Of a stretch of 14,746 nt of DNA, positions 1-7,545 are shown one piece after another (position 1 is the first letter of the stretch; every line of letters begins with the position of its first letter). Made by a program: the position numbers and the translations under genes. The stretch comes from Desulfobulbaceae bacterium (GTDB taxonomy: Bacteria; Desulfobacterota; Desulfobulbia; Desulfobulbales; Desulfobulbaceae). The stretch covers positions 1 to 14,746 of the forward strand of contig DRLX01000492.1 in the NCBI GenBank assembly GCA_011322715.1, given 5' to 3'. Under the pieces are notes generated by a model. That model ran no database searches. It worked only from the letters and a program-made list of their open reading frames with translations, and was not told the origin of the DNA.

Positions 1-680
1 GGCAGCAGGCGGGCAATATTTTCATCGTCAAAGCAGAGGATGGCCACTCCATAAAAGGGCAGAATATCGATAAACTGCAGGAACACATCCTTAATATGCT
101 CAATATCCCGGTAATAATCAAGATGCTCAAGATCGATATTGGTGACCACCTCGATGACCGGCGAAAGCTTGAGAAAGGAGCCGTCGCTTTCATCGGCCTC
201 CGCTACCAGAAAATCTCCACAACCAAGTTTGGCGTTGCCGCCGAGGCTGTCCACCTTGCCCCCGACCACCACCGTCGGATCAAGCTCGGCTTCGGCAAGG
301 ATGGTCGATACCAGCGAGGTCGTCGAAGTCTTGCCGTGACTGCCGGCAATAGCGATCCCATACTTGGCAAGGCGCATAAGTTCGGCCAGCATCTCCGCCC
401 GCTGGATCACGGGAACATGGGCCTCTTTTGCCGCCACTACCTCGGGATTGGCCGCACTTATCGCCGATGATGTTACCACCACGTCCGCGCCTTCCATCCA
501 CTCCGCCCGGTGCCCGACATGGACCATTCCGCCCAGGGACGTCAGCTTGCGGGTAATGTCCGATTCATGCAGATCAGAGCCGCTGACACGATAGCCAAGG
601 TTCAACAGGAGTTCGGCAATGCCGGACATACCTATCCCACCGATGCCGACAAAGTGTATATGTTTTGTTTTATTGTACAT
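1..680 (-). CDS. murC: UDP-N-acetylmuramate--L-alanine ligase MurC (N-terminal part)
   Basis: MurC adds L-alanine to UDP-MurNAc in the cytoplasm, using ATP; it is the first of the peptide-adding steps. The frame is open from 680 to the left edge, giving about 226 of the usual 450-480 residues. Visible motifs are the N-terminal Rossmann loop HFVGIGGIGMSG near residues 9-20, the SGSDL strand after it, the ATP-binding loop AGSHGKTSTTS near residue 115, AEADESDGSF, and TNIDLEHLDYY. The C-terminal domain lies outside the window. It is the last gene seen in the dcw operon, after murG (murG stop at 731). The start is awkward: the first 17 bases of the gene are duplicated just upstream, and the good Shine-Dalgarno (AGAGGA, about 702-707) sits at the out-of-frame upstream ATG (699). 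The in-frame ATG is at 680. Identity is certain; the exact start is not. Confidence 0.96.
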   Translation of the reverse strand, partial: MYNKTKHIHFVGIGGIGMSGIAELLLNLGYRVSGSDLHESDITRKLTSLGGMVHVGHRAEWMEGADVVVTSSAISAANPEVVAAKEAHVPVIQRAEMLAELMRLAKYGIAIAGSHGKTSTTSLVSTILAEAELDPTVVVGGKVDSLGGNAKLGCGDFLVAEADESDGSFLKLSPVIEVVTNIDLEHLDYYRDIEHIKDVFLQFIDILPFYGVAILCFDDENIARLL

Positions 681-699
681 AATTTGTTTTATTGTACAT
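664..699 (-). repeat. Duplicated murC start: two tandem copies of a 17-base segment, period 19
   Basis: On the minus strand ATGTACAATAAAACAAA occurs twice, at 699-683 and 680-664. The 19-base period is not a multiple of three. The upstream ATG has the well-placed AGAGGA ribosome site but opens only a nine-residue frame (MYNKTNYVQ) that stops at 672-670, inside the second copy and just past the real murC ATG at 680-678. The mini-frame stop and murC start thus overlap, as in termination-reinitiation coupling. A recent tandem duplication would explain the arrangement; regulation through it is inference. Confidence 0.9.
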
Positions 700-730
700 A
701 AATCCTCTGATTCACTTTTTCCATGCCGAC

Positions 731-1813
731 TCAGTTATCCCTGACCAACTGTTTACAGACCTCGACAATCCGCTCCGTTGCCTGCGGCTGTCCCATTTTC
801 CTCATCGCTGCGGCCATCTCCTCAAGTGTTCCGGACCTGTCGACTAGCTGCCTGATCTCTGCGGCAAGTTTCTCTTCATTCAGGTCTTTTTCCTGTACCA
901 TACGGGCGCCTCCGCCCTCCACATAATACTCGCCATTGGTGGTCTGATGATCATCGGCTGCAAAGGGATAGGGTATCAACAATACCGGCAGGCCCATGAC
1001 CGCCAGTTCCGCCAGGGTCGTTGCTCCGGCCCGGGAGATGACCAGGTCCGCCCGCCGGTACAGCCCGGCCATATCGGTGAAAAAGGAAGAAACCTCTGCC
1101 TGGATACCGATCTCGGCATAGCTGGTCCTGACTTTTTCTTCATCCGCTATTCCGGTCTGATGAATAATCCGTAAGGTTGTTTTTTCCCGTTTGTGCAAAA
1201 TTTTCATGGCCGCGCACGCCAGCTCGTTGACCCGCCTGGCCCCCTGGCTGCCGCCAAGGACAAGGATGGTGGTCTGCTTCCCCTTCTCTGTTTGTTGGTG
1301 CGATGCATCCAGGATCTCCCCACGGACCGGATTACCGGTCAGGATGGTCTTGCTCTCCGCAAAAGGAGGATCGCAGGGTTGAGAGATACAAATTCTGTCG
1401 GCCAGTTTGCCGGCAAGCCGGTTTGCCAGCCCCGGCACTGAATTCTGCTCATGGATGCATATTGGTATCCGCAATATTTTTGCCGCCGTCAATACCGGCC
1501 CGGTCACGTATCCACCGACACCAAAGACGAGGTCCGGCCTGAAACGACGAATGAGAAAAAACGATTGCGCTATTGCCGGCAGCAGTCTGGAGGCGGCATG
1601 GAGAAAACCGGACATGCCAAGGCCCTTGATTCCGGAAAAACTGATGACCTTACGGGTAAATCCCTTCTCCGCCAGTACCTGATTATCAATCCGGCGCCCG
1701 GCTCCGATAAACATAATCTCACTGTCGGGATCCCTTTTTCTGATTCCCTCGGCCACGGCCAGGGCCGGAAAGAGATGACCACCGGTGCCACCGCCGGTAA
1801 TAATCAGGCGCAT
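731..1813 (-). CDS. murG: UDP-GlcNAc--undecaprenyl-PP-MurNAc-pentapeptide GlcNAc transferase MurG
   Basis: MurG is the membrane-associated glycosyltransferase that converts lipid I to lipid II by adding GlcNAc from UDP-GlcNAc on the inner face of the membrane. It has 360 residues, the normal family length. Motifs in order: GGGTGGHLFPALA (residues 7-19), GVGGYVTGP (98-106), HEQNSVPG (121-128), TGNPVRGEI (159-167), LGGSQGARRVNE (186-197), HQTG (218-221), and the UDP-sugar site FFTDMAGLYRRADLVISRAG (244-263) followed by PYPFAADDHQ (281-290). All expected catalytic and substrate motifs are present. The ATG lies inside the last codons of the small zinc-ribbon-like gene (10-base overlap, different frame), so translation is probably coupled to it. 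In most bacteria ftsW precedes murG; here it does not. Confidence 0.98.
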   Translation of the reverse strand: MRLIITGGGTGGHLFPALAVAEGIRKRDPDSEIMFIGAGRRIDNQVLAEKGFTRKVISFSGIKGLGMSGFLHAASRLLPAIAQSFFLIRRFRPDLVFGVGGYVTGPVLTAAKILRIPICIHEQNSVPGLANRLAGKLADRICISQPCDPPFAESKTILTGNPVRGEILDASHQQTEKGKQTTILVLGGSQGARRVNELACAAMKILHKREKTTLRIIHQTGIADEEKVRTSYAEIGIQAEVSSFFTDMAGLYRRADLVISRAGATTLAELAVMGLPVLLIPYPFAADDHQTTNGEYYVEGGGARMVQEKDLNEEKLAAEIRQLVDRSGTLEEMAAAMRKMGQPQATERIVEVCKQLVRDN

Positions 1814-2025
1814 AAGGTCTGTTGACCGCTATCCTGCCCGGAGGAATGGACAGCGCACTCTTCAGTGGACAGTTCGTCTCTGGACTCCATCAATTCAGCC
1901 ATGATTACATCAAAACACAGGGGGCAATAGCCGTGTGTCACCCGTTCATTTTCGGCAAATTCATATTCCTCTTTCCAATGACTGCCATTTTCAACCCGCT
2001 GACAGACACAACAAATTTTTGTCAT
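1804..2025 (-). CDS. Small zinc-ribbon-like protein (CxxC...HGYCPLC), in the ftsW position
   Basis: This is a 73-residue protein with two cysteine pairs: C5-x2-C8 (KICCVCQRV) and H31-G-Y-C34-x2-C37 (THGYCPLCFDV), about 26 residues apart. That spacing suits one zinc knuckle or ribbon. The pattern 'CxxC-basic-V/I ... W ... SHGxCPxC' is one I know from short domains common in Desulfobacterota, often attached to PAS or signalling proteins; here it stands alone. The tail after residue 45 is acidic and low in complexity. A Shine-Dalgarno (CCGGAGAAAAACA) precedes the ATG, and the gene lies 27 bases after murD and overlaps the murG start by 10 bases, which argues that it is genuinely translated. There is no membrane segment, so it is not a remnant of FtsW. 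The function is unknown. Confidence 0.8.
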   Translation of the reverse strand: MTKICCVCQRVENGSHWKEEYEFAENERVTHGYCPLCFDVIMAELMESRDELSTEECAVHSSGQDSGQQTLCA

Positions 2026-2052
2026 TGTTTTTCTCCGGTCATCTTCTATGGA

Positions 2053-3441
2053 TCAAATTGATTTTTCCGTATTTTCCATATTTTCTGTATTTTCCATATC
2101 CATCAGGGCGTGTACTGCTGCGGTAAATACCCGTCCCCGTTCCTTATAATCGGAAAACATATCAAAGCTGGCGCAGCCCGGCGCCAGGAGCACGATCTGC
2201 CCGGGTTTTGCCAGCACTGCTCCCCTGGCAACCGCGGTCTGCATGTCCGCTGCTCTTTCAACCCGGGTCAGGTCACCGAAGACCTCCTCCAGCATGGCCG
2301 CCGCCTCGCCGATACAGAGCATATGGGCCACTCTTGCCCTGACAATTTCCCGCAGTTCCCGAAAATCCCCCTGTTTATCACGTCCCCCGGCAATCAACAC
2401 CACCCCGATTGGACAGCTTTTCAGGGCAGCTGCCATGGCACCGACATTAGTGGCCTTTGAATCATTGATAAAGACAACTCCCCGGATCTCCGCCACCCTG
2501 GTCATGCGATGCTCAGCAGGCACAAAAGCCTGCAATCCGTCATCAACGCACCGCTCTTTCGCACCAAAAGAGATCACGGCCAAAATCGCTGCCGCTGCAT
2601 TAAGCCGATTCACCGGCGAATCAAGCCCTGTTCCCGCCAAGGAGAAACAACCGCTTCCCCGGCCGGGCAGATCAACATATATTTCATCGTCGACAATATG
2701 GGCCTGACGCTGCTCACCATGGCCAAAGGTTGCCACCGACGCTCGTATATTTTCAGCCTGCTGTATGACCAGAGGGTCATCACCGCCGAGAATGGCATAA
2801 TCCTGCGGCCCCTGATGCCTGAACATCCCCATTTTTGCCCGGACATATGCCTCCATTGTGCCGTGACGGTCCAGATGGTCCGGGGTCAGGTTGAGCAGCA
2901 GACCAATGTCGGGCCTGAATTCCCCTGCCAGATCAAGTTGAAAACTTGACAGTTCAAGGACCTGGACATCATACTCATCCCTCCGGGTAAGCGCCGACAA
3001 CAGGGGATTGCCAATGTTACCGCCGACAAAGGGGCGATAGCCGCAAGTGCGCAGTAAGGTTCCGATCAGACTCGTGACCGTGGTCTTGCCGTTTGAGCCG
3101 GTAACTCCTATCACCGGCACGGAAAACATACCGGCGGCAAGAGCCAGTTCCCCGACTATCGGGATCGACGCCGTCCTAGCCGCCTGCAACACCGGGAGAT
3201 CAAGCGGCACACCGGGACTCGGGACAATACAATCGCCCTGAAGAACAAACTGCTCGCTATGGCCTCCGGTCTCATGCGCAAGCTCCCTGATCATGGCCCG
3301 TTCTTCACCGGCAAGGTCGGCAAGGGGACGATATTCCGACACAGCCACCTCGATTCCCCGGTCCCGGAAAAACCGGATCGCTGCCATCCCCGACATTCCC
3401 AGGCCGACTACCACCGCCTTTTGGATACCGGCAAGTTCCAT
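2053..3441 (-). CDS. murD: UDP-N-acetylmuramoyl-L-alanine--D-glutamate ligase MurD
   Basis: MurD adds D-glutamate to UDP-MurNAc-L-Ala in the cytoplasm. It has 462 residues, slightly longer than the usual 440-450. Motifs: N-terminal Rossmann loop VVGLGMSGMA (residues 11-20), SPGVPLD (75-81), ATP loop GVTGSNGKTTVTS (112-124), GGNIGNPL (140-147), ELSSFQLD (163-170), LNLTPDHLDRHGTMEAYVRA (183-202 region) with the lysine expected to be carbamylated at K202, and FINDSKATN in the second half. The catalytic set looks complete. The start is two bases after the mraY stop (TGACCATG). The C-terminal tail after the normal end (HALMD) carries a short repeat, MENTEN-MENTEK, coded by 9-base tandem units; this looks like a recent stop-codon extension and is unlikely to affect activity. 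Confidence 0.98.
   Translation of the reverse strand: MELAGIQKAVVVGLGMSGMAAIRFFRDRGIEVAVSEYRPLADLAGEERAMIRELAHETGGHSEQFVLQGDCIVPSPGVPLDLPVLQAARTASIPIVGELALAAGMFSVPVIGVTGSNGKTTVTSLIGTLLRTCGYRPFVGGNIGNPLLSALTRRDEYDVQVLELSSFQLDLAGEFRPDIGLLLNLTPDHLDRHGTMEAYVRAKMGMFRHQGPQDYAILGGDDPLVIQQAENIRASVATFGHGEQRQAHIVDDEIYVDLPGRGSGCFSLAGTGLDSPVNRLNAAAAILAVISFGAKERCVDDGLQAFVPAEHRMTRVAEIRGVVFINDSKATNVGAMAAALKSCPIGVVLIAGGRDKQGDFRELREIVRARVAHMLCIGEAAAMLEEVFGDLTRVERAADMQTAVARGAVLAKPGQIVLLAPGCASFDMFSDYKERGRVFTAAVHALMDMENTENMENTEKSI
2068..2098 (-). repeat. 9-base microsatellite at the 3' end of murD
   Basis: Three near-identical 9-base units (GAAAATACA, GAAAATATG and GAAAATACG on the minus strand) lie in tandem, followed upstream by a partial unit. 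Since 9 is a multiple of three, copy changes keep the frame and only lengthen or shorten the MENTEN-type tail of MurD by three residues per unit. Confidence 0.8.
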
Positions 3442-3443
3442 GG

Positions 3444-4523
3444 TCAGCGCAATTTCAGAGTTGCCAGCGCCAGCAGGCCAAGGATGATGGAGATAATCCA
3501 GAACCTGACCACCACCTTGGGTTCCGGCCAGCCTTTTTTCTCAAAATGGTGATGAATCGGTGCCATCAGAAAAATCCGTCGTCCGCCACTCATTTTAAAA
3601 AATCCTACCTGCAGAATGACCGAAACAGCCTCCATGACAAAGATGCCGCCGACAATGGAGAGCAGAATCTCCTGCTTGGTGATAATGGATACCGCACCCA
3701 GAATACCGCCAAGGGCCAGGGAGCCGACATCACCCATGAAAATTTCCGCCGGATAGGCGTTAAACCAGAGAAATCCCAGGCAGGCGCCCACCAGAGAGCC
3801 GCAGAAGACCGCCACCTCCCCTGCTCCCGGAACAAAGGGTATCTGCAGATATTGGGCGATAATGGCATTACCGGCGGCATAGGAAAAAATCAAATACACC
3901 GTACCGCTGATCATTACCGGCCCAACGGCCAGGCCGTCCAGGCCGTCGGTGAGATTGACCGCATTGGAGGCCCCGACGATAACAATGACGGCAAAGGGGA
4001 CATACCACCAGCCGAGATCAGGATGAAAGCCCTTGAAAAACGGAATGGCGAGGTTGCCGTCATATTCCGGATGCAGCAGAAGATAAAGGCCGACCATGGA
4101 GGCGCCGATTACCTGCAGCAGCAGTTTTCCCCGTGCCGAAACGCCACGACTATTACCCTTGCTGATCTTCTGTAGATCATCCATTGCGCCTATGCCACCG
4201 AAGAACAGACTGACACAGAGGAGCAGCCAGACCAGACCGGAGGAAAGATCGCTCCAAAACAAGGTTGAAATCAGAATTCCGCCAAGGATAAGGAGTCCGC
4301 CCATGGTCGGAACGCCCTGCTTGCTGAGATGTGACTCCGGGCCATCGTCACGGACGACCTGGCCGATCTGCCTCCGCTGCAGCCAGCGAATAAACATCGG
4401 CCCGAAACACCAGAGAATAAGAAATGCCGTTACCGCTGCGCCGATGGAGCGAAAGGTGATATAGCGAAAAACATTGAGCCAGCTAATCTGGGTATGCAGG
4501 GGATAGAGAAAATGATAGAGCAT
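3444..4523 (-). CDS. mraY: Phospho-N-acetylmuramoyl-pentapeptide-transferase MraY
   Basis: MraY is the polytopic membrane enzyme that moves phospho-MurNAc-pentapeptide from UDP to undecaprenyl phosphate, making lipid I. It has 359 residues, the standard length, with about ten hydrophobic segments. Family motifs: RDDGPESHLSKQGVPTMGG (residues 58-76), the Asp pair in IGAMDDLQK (111-119), SRGVSARGKLLLQ (125-137), NAVNLTDGLDGLA (187-199), the catalytic-loop Asp in FMGDVGSLALGG (262-273, D265), and the cytoplasmic APIHHHFEKKGWPE (321-334) with its His triad. All active-site residues known for the family are present. The ATG is three bases after the murE-murF stop, and AAGAGGA at the end of the preceding gene supplies the ribosome site. 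Confidence 0.98.
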   Translation of the reverse strand: MLYHFLYPLHTQISWLNVFRYITFRSIGAAVTAFLILWCFGPMFIRWLQRRQIGQVVRDDGPESHLSKQGVPTMGGLLILGGILISTLFWSDLSSGLVWLLLCVSLFFGGIGAMDDLQKISKGNSRGVSARGKLLLQVIGASMVGLYLLLHPEYDGNLAIPFFKGFHPDLGWWYVPFAVIVIVGASNAVNLTDGLDGLAVGPVMISGTVYLIFSYAAGNAIIAQYLQIPFVPGAGEVAVFCGSLVGACLGFLWFNAYPAEIFMGDVGSLALGGILGAVSIITKQEILLSIVGGIFVMEAVSVILQVGFFKMSGGRRIFLMAPIHHHFEKKGWPEPKVVVRFWIISIILGLLALATLKLR

Positions 4524-4526
4524 ATG

Positions 4527-7500
4527 CTATCCTCTTGTCCGGGAAGGATCGAAACGATTCTGCAGCTCCTGAAGCAGCTCCTCCATCCGCATCCCGCGCG
4601 AGCCCTTGATGAGCAGCCAGTCCTCTTCGCCCAGGCGACCGCTGATCATTAGATGATACAACCAGTCGGCCATGGCAACGATATCGACAAAACCCATGAC
4701 CTGCTCCCTGGCCATGCCCGCCTCCCTGGCGCCGGTAACGATATCTTGCCGATACTCACCGGTCACCGCCAGCAGATCATAGCCGAGTTCAGCCGCCAGC
4801 CGCCCGATACGCCTGTGGGCCTCTCCTGAGGCGGAACCAAGCTCAAGCATGTCGCCAAGGGCCGCTATTCTCCGGCTACCGGAACTGAAGCCGGCCATGG
4901 TCTTCAGGGCGGCGGCCATGGAGGAGGGATTGGCATTATAGCTGTCATTGACCACCCGCAATCCTCCCGGCACCCGGACACATTCCATTCGTTTATCAAT
5001 GGTGGAAAAACCGGCAAGCCCGGCAACAATACACTCGGGATCGATCCCGGCTGCATGGGCGATGGCGGCAGCGGCAGCACCATTGGCAACATTATGTTCT
5101 CCAGGGGCCGGAAGAAGAAAACGGGTTTTCCACCCGCCCACATGCAGGGTTATCCGGCTCCCCTTTTCACCAAGCCCTGTTACCCGGGTGACCCTGACCT
5201 CCGGTTTACGCCTGCGACCGGCCGGTGTTACCGCATAGCCTGTCCGTCTTCCCCTATGACGGCGGGCCTGCCTGACCACAAGAGGGTCATCATTATTGAC
5301 AACCAGCACACCATCCCGCTCCATGCCCTTAAACAATTCTCCCTTGGCCGCAGCAACACCCTCGATGGTGCCAAGACCCTGTAGATGCGCCTCCTGGATA
5401 TTATTGATGCAGCCGATATCCGGAGCTGCTATTTCGGTCAGCCGGGCAATTTCACCCGGCCGGTTCATCCCCATTTCCAGGATCGCGATTCTATGCTCCG
5501 CATCAAGGCGCAACAGGGTCAACGGCAGACCGATCAGGTTGTTAAAATTTCCCCGTGTCTTCAAGACGGCACGGGGAGCGGGCGCTGCCGTCTCGTAAAA
5601 CCGGCTGCAGATTGCACCGGTCATCTCCTTGACCGTTGTTTTTCCGGAGCTTCCAGTCAGGCCGATGACCGTGACCTCATCCCCGAACAACCTGCGACGA
5701 TAGCCTGCCAGATCGCCAAGAGCAGTCAGGGTATCCTCCACCTTAATGACCGGCGGCGTCGATTCTTTGACGTCCACTTCATCGGTGACGATAAGCGCCC
5801 CGGCACCGCCGGCAACAGCCTGATCGATAAAGGTATGGCCATCAAAATTATCTCCCTTCAAGGCAAGAAACACATCTCCCGGCTGCAGGGTCCTGGTATC
5901 GGTGGAAACAGCGCCCAACATACGCACCGGCCGCCCGGCGCCATGAAGGCACTGCCCCCCGGTCGCGGCAACCAGATGACGGACCGTCCAGGCGGCCAGG
6001 CCGTTTTTTGCCTGCATGCGGTCATCAAAATATATCTTTTCCCTTCCCAGGATCTGGTACTGTTCATGGCCCTTGCCGGCAATGAGAACAACATCATCAG
6101 GCCTGGACAGCGCACAGGCCTGGCGGATGGCCGGGCCACGGTCTGCAATAATGCAAAAACCGTTTTGCACCTTGTCGCCCGCAAACATCTCCTCAAGGGA
6201 GCGCTCAGCTTTGCCGCCATCCCGCACGCCCGCTGCGGCCTGGGCAAGAATCGCCAGGGGATCTTCCGTCCGTGGATTATCCGAGGTGAGCAAAACCACA
6301 TCACTCATTTCAGCGGCGACCTTGCCCATCGGCGCTCTTTTCCCGGTATCACGGTCACCACCACAACCAAAAACACAGATCAATCTGCCGGTGGTCATGG
6401 TTTTCATGGTCGCAAGGACGTTGGCAAGGCCATCCGGGGTATGGGCGTAATCAACAAAAACCTTGGGACATTTATCGGCGGGTAATCCCGGCAGGGTCAC
6501 CCGCTCCAGACGACCGGGAACCTGTCCAACAGCCGACAGACCGACAGCTATTTTCTCCCCGGAAACGGACAAGGCACGTGCAGCGCCTGCGGCGGCCAGC
6601 ATATTGAGAACGTTATATCGTCCGGTCAATTCGGAACTTACCGGGTATTGTTCTTCATCAATCGTCAACGACCAGACCATGCCGTCAATACCCTGGCGGA
6701 GATCATCGGCCCTGACCTCACAGCTTTCAGCAAAACCAACGCTCATTATGGTATCAGGGGCCACTTCCCCTGCCAACCGTCGGCCATAGCTTCCGGCCTC
6801 TCCTGCATCGGTCACAATCACGGCGGTTGCCGATGATTTCATATTGCAGGTAAAAAGTTTTTTCTTGGCGGAAAAATAGTCTTCCATATCCCGGTGATAA
6901 TCCAGATGGTCCCTGGTTAAATTCGTAAATACCGCCACATCAAAATCTATTCCGGCCAGACGATGCTGGGCCAGTGCATGGGAGGATGCCTCGACAATAA
7001 CATGGCTGACCCCGGCATCCGCCATTTCCCGCAATAAGGACTGCAGCAGAATCGGATCAGGCGTGGTCAGGGGCGCGGGCCGGACAACTTCGGTGGTGTC
7101 CGACTTCATATAGCGGTAATTAACCGTACCGATGACTCCGGGGCGATATCCGGCCTGCCTGAGGATGCCTTCAAGCATCCACGACGTTGTGGTTTTACCG
7201 TTTGTCCCTGTCAGGGCGATCAGTTTCATAGCGACGGCCGGGCAACTATAAAATGCGCAGGCCATCCGACCAAGGGCCTGATGCGTGTCCGCAACCTGGA
7301 AACAGGGTACTCCAACACGTGAGGATGGCCGGGATTCGGCAACCACCGCCAGACAGCCCCGGTCGACTGCCGCCTCTATATAGTCATGACCGTCACAATT
7401 TACCCCTTTAAGCGCCACAAAGACGGTCCCTGGACCGGATTTCCGGGAATCAACAGTTATCGACGTAATCTCGGTATCCGCAGGTAACGATCCCCGGGGG

Positions 7501-7538
7501 GAGGTTGCCAAAATATTTGCCAGCTCGAAAAACCGCAT
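4527..7538 (-). CDS. murE-murF: Fused MurE-MurF ligase (meso-DAP-adding and D-Ala-D-Ala-adding)
   Basis: This is one uninterrupted 1003-residue frame holding two complete Mur ligases. Residues 1 to about 510 are MurE: SRKSGPGTVFVALKG substrate loop (31-45), ATP loop TGTNGKTTTS (110-119), EASSHAL (183-189), TNLTRDHLDYH (205-215), YFSAKKKLF with the lysine expected to be carbamylated (221-229), and DNPRTEDP (420-427), the signature for meso-diaminopimelate rather than lysine. Residues from about 517 are MurF: STDTRTLQPGDVFLALKG (545-562), ATP loop TGSSGKTTVKE (628-638), EMGMNRPGEI (688-697), NNIQEAHLQGLG (712-723), AAAKGELFKG with K732, and NDSYNANPSSM (864-874). Almost no linker separates the halves. 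It would make UDP-MurNAc-pentapeptide in two consecutive steps. MurE-MurF fusions are known in Bordetella and, as I recall, in Desulfobulbales. The ftsI-type gene ends seven bases upstream. Confidence 0.97.
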   Translation of the reverse strand: MRFFELANILATSPRGSLPADTEITSITVDSRKSGPGTVFVALKGVNCDGHDYIEAAVDRGCLAVVAESRPSSRVGVPCFQVADTHQALGRMACAFYSCPAVAMKLIALTGTNGKTTTSWMLEGILRQAGYRPGVIGTVNYRYMKSDTTEVVRPAPLTTPDPILLQSLLREMADAGVSHVIVEASSHALAQHRLAGIDFDVAVFTNLTRDHLDYHRDMEDYFSAKKKLFTCNMKSSATAVIVTDAGEAGSYGRRLAGEVAPDTIMSVGFAESCEVRADDLRQGIDGMVWSLTIDEEQYPVSSELTGRYNVLNMLAAAGAARALSVSGEKIAVGLSAVGQVPGRLERVTLPGLPADKCPKVFVDYAHTPDGLANVLATMKTMTTGRLICVFGCGGDRDTGKRAPMGKVAAEMSDVVLLTSDNPRTEDPLAILAQAAAGVRDGGKAERSLEEMFAGDKVQNGFCIIADRGPAIRQACALSRPDDVVLIAGKGHEQYQILGREKIYFDDRMQAKNGLAAWTVRHLVAATGGQCLHGAGRPVRMLGAVSTDTRTLQPGDVFLALKGDNFDGHTFIDQAVAGGAGALIVTDEVDVKESTPPVIKVEDTLTALGDLAGYRRRLFGDEVTVIGLTGSSGKTTVKEMTGAICSRFYETAAPAPRAVLKTRGNFNNLIGLPLTLLRLDAEHRIAILEMGMNRPGEIARLTEIAAPDIGCINNIQEAHLQGLGTIEGVAAAKGELFKGMERDGVLVVNNDDPLVVRQARRHRGRRTGYAVTPAGRRRKPEVRVTRVTGLGEKGSRITLHVGGWKTRFLLPAPGEHNVANGAAAAAIAHAAGIDPECIVAGLAGFSTIDKRMECVRVPGGLRVVNDSYNANPSSMAAALKTMAGFSSGSRRIAALGDMLELGSASGEAHRRIGRLAAELGYDLLAVTGEYRQDIVTGAREAGMAREQVMGFVDIVAMADWLYHLMISGRLGEEDWLLIKGSRGMRMEELLQELQNRFDPSRTRG

Positions 7539-7545
7539 AATGTGC

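Noticed and set aside
3546..4175. 209-residue open frame on the plus strand
   Set aside because: It lies wholly opposite mraY, is rich in His, Asn and Gly, and shows no domain; a shadow frame.
5385..6485. 366-residue open frame on the plus strand
   Set aside because: It is antisense to the murE-murF fusion, has no recognisable motifs and no ribosome site, and its composition is that of a mirrored GC-rich gene.
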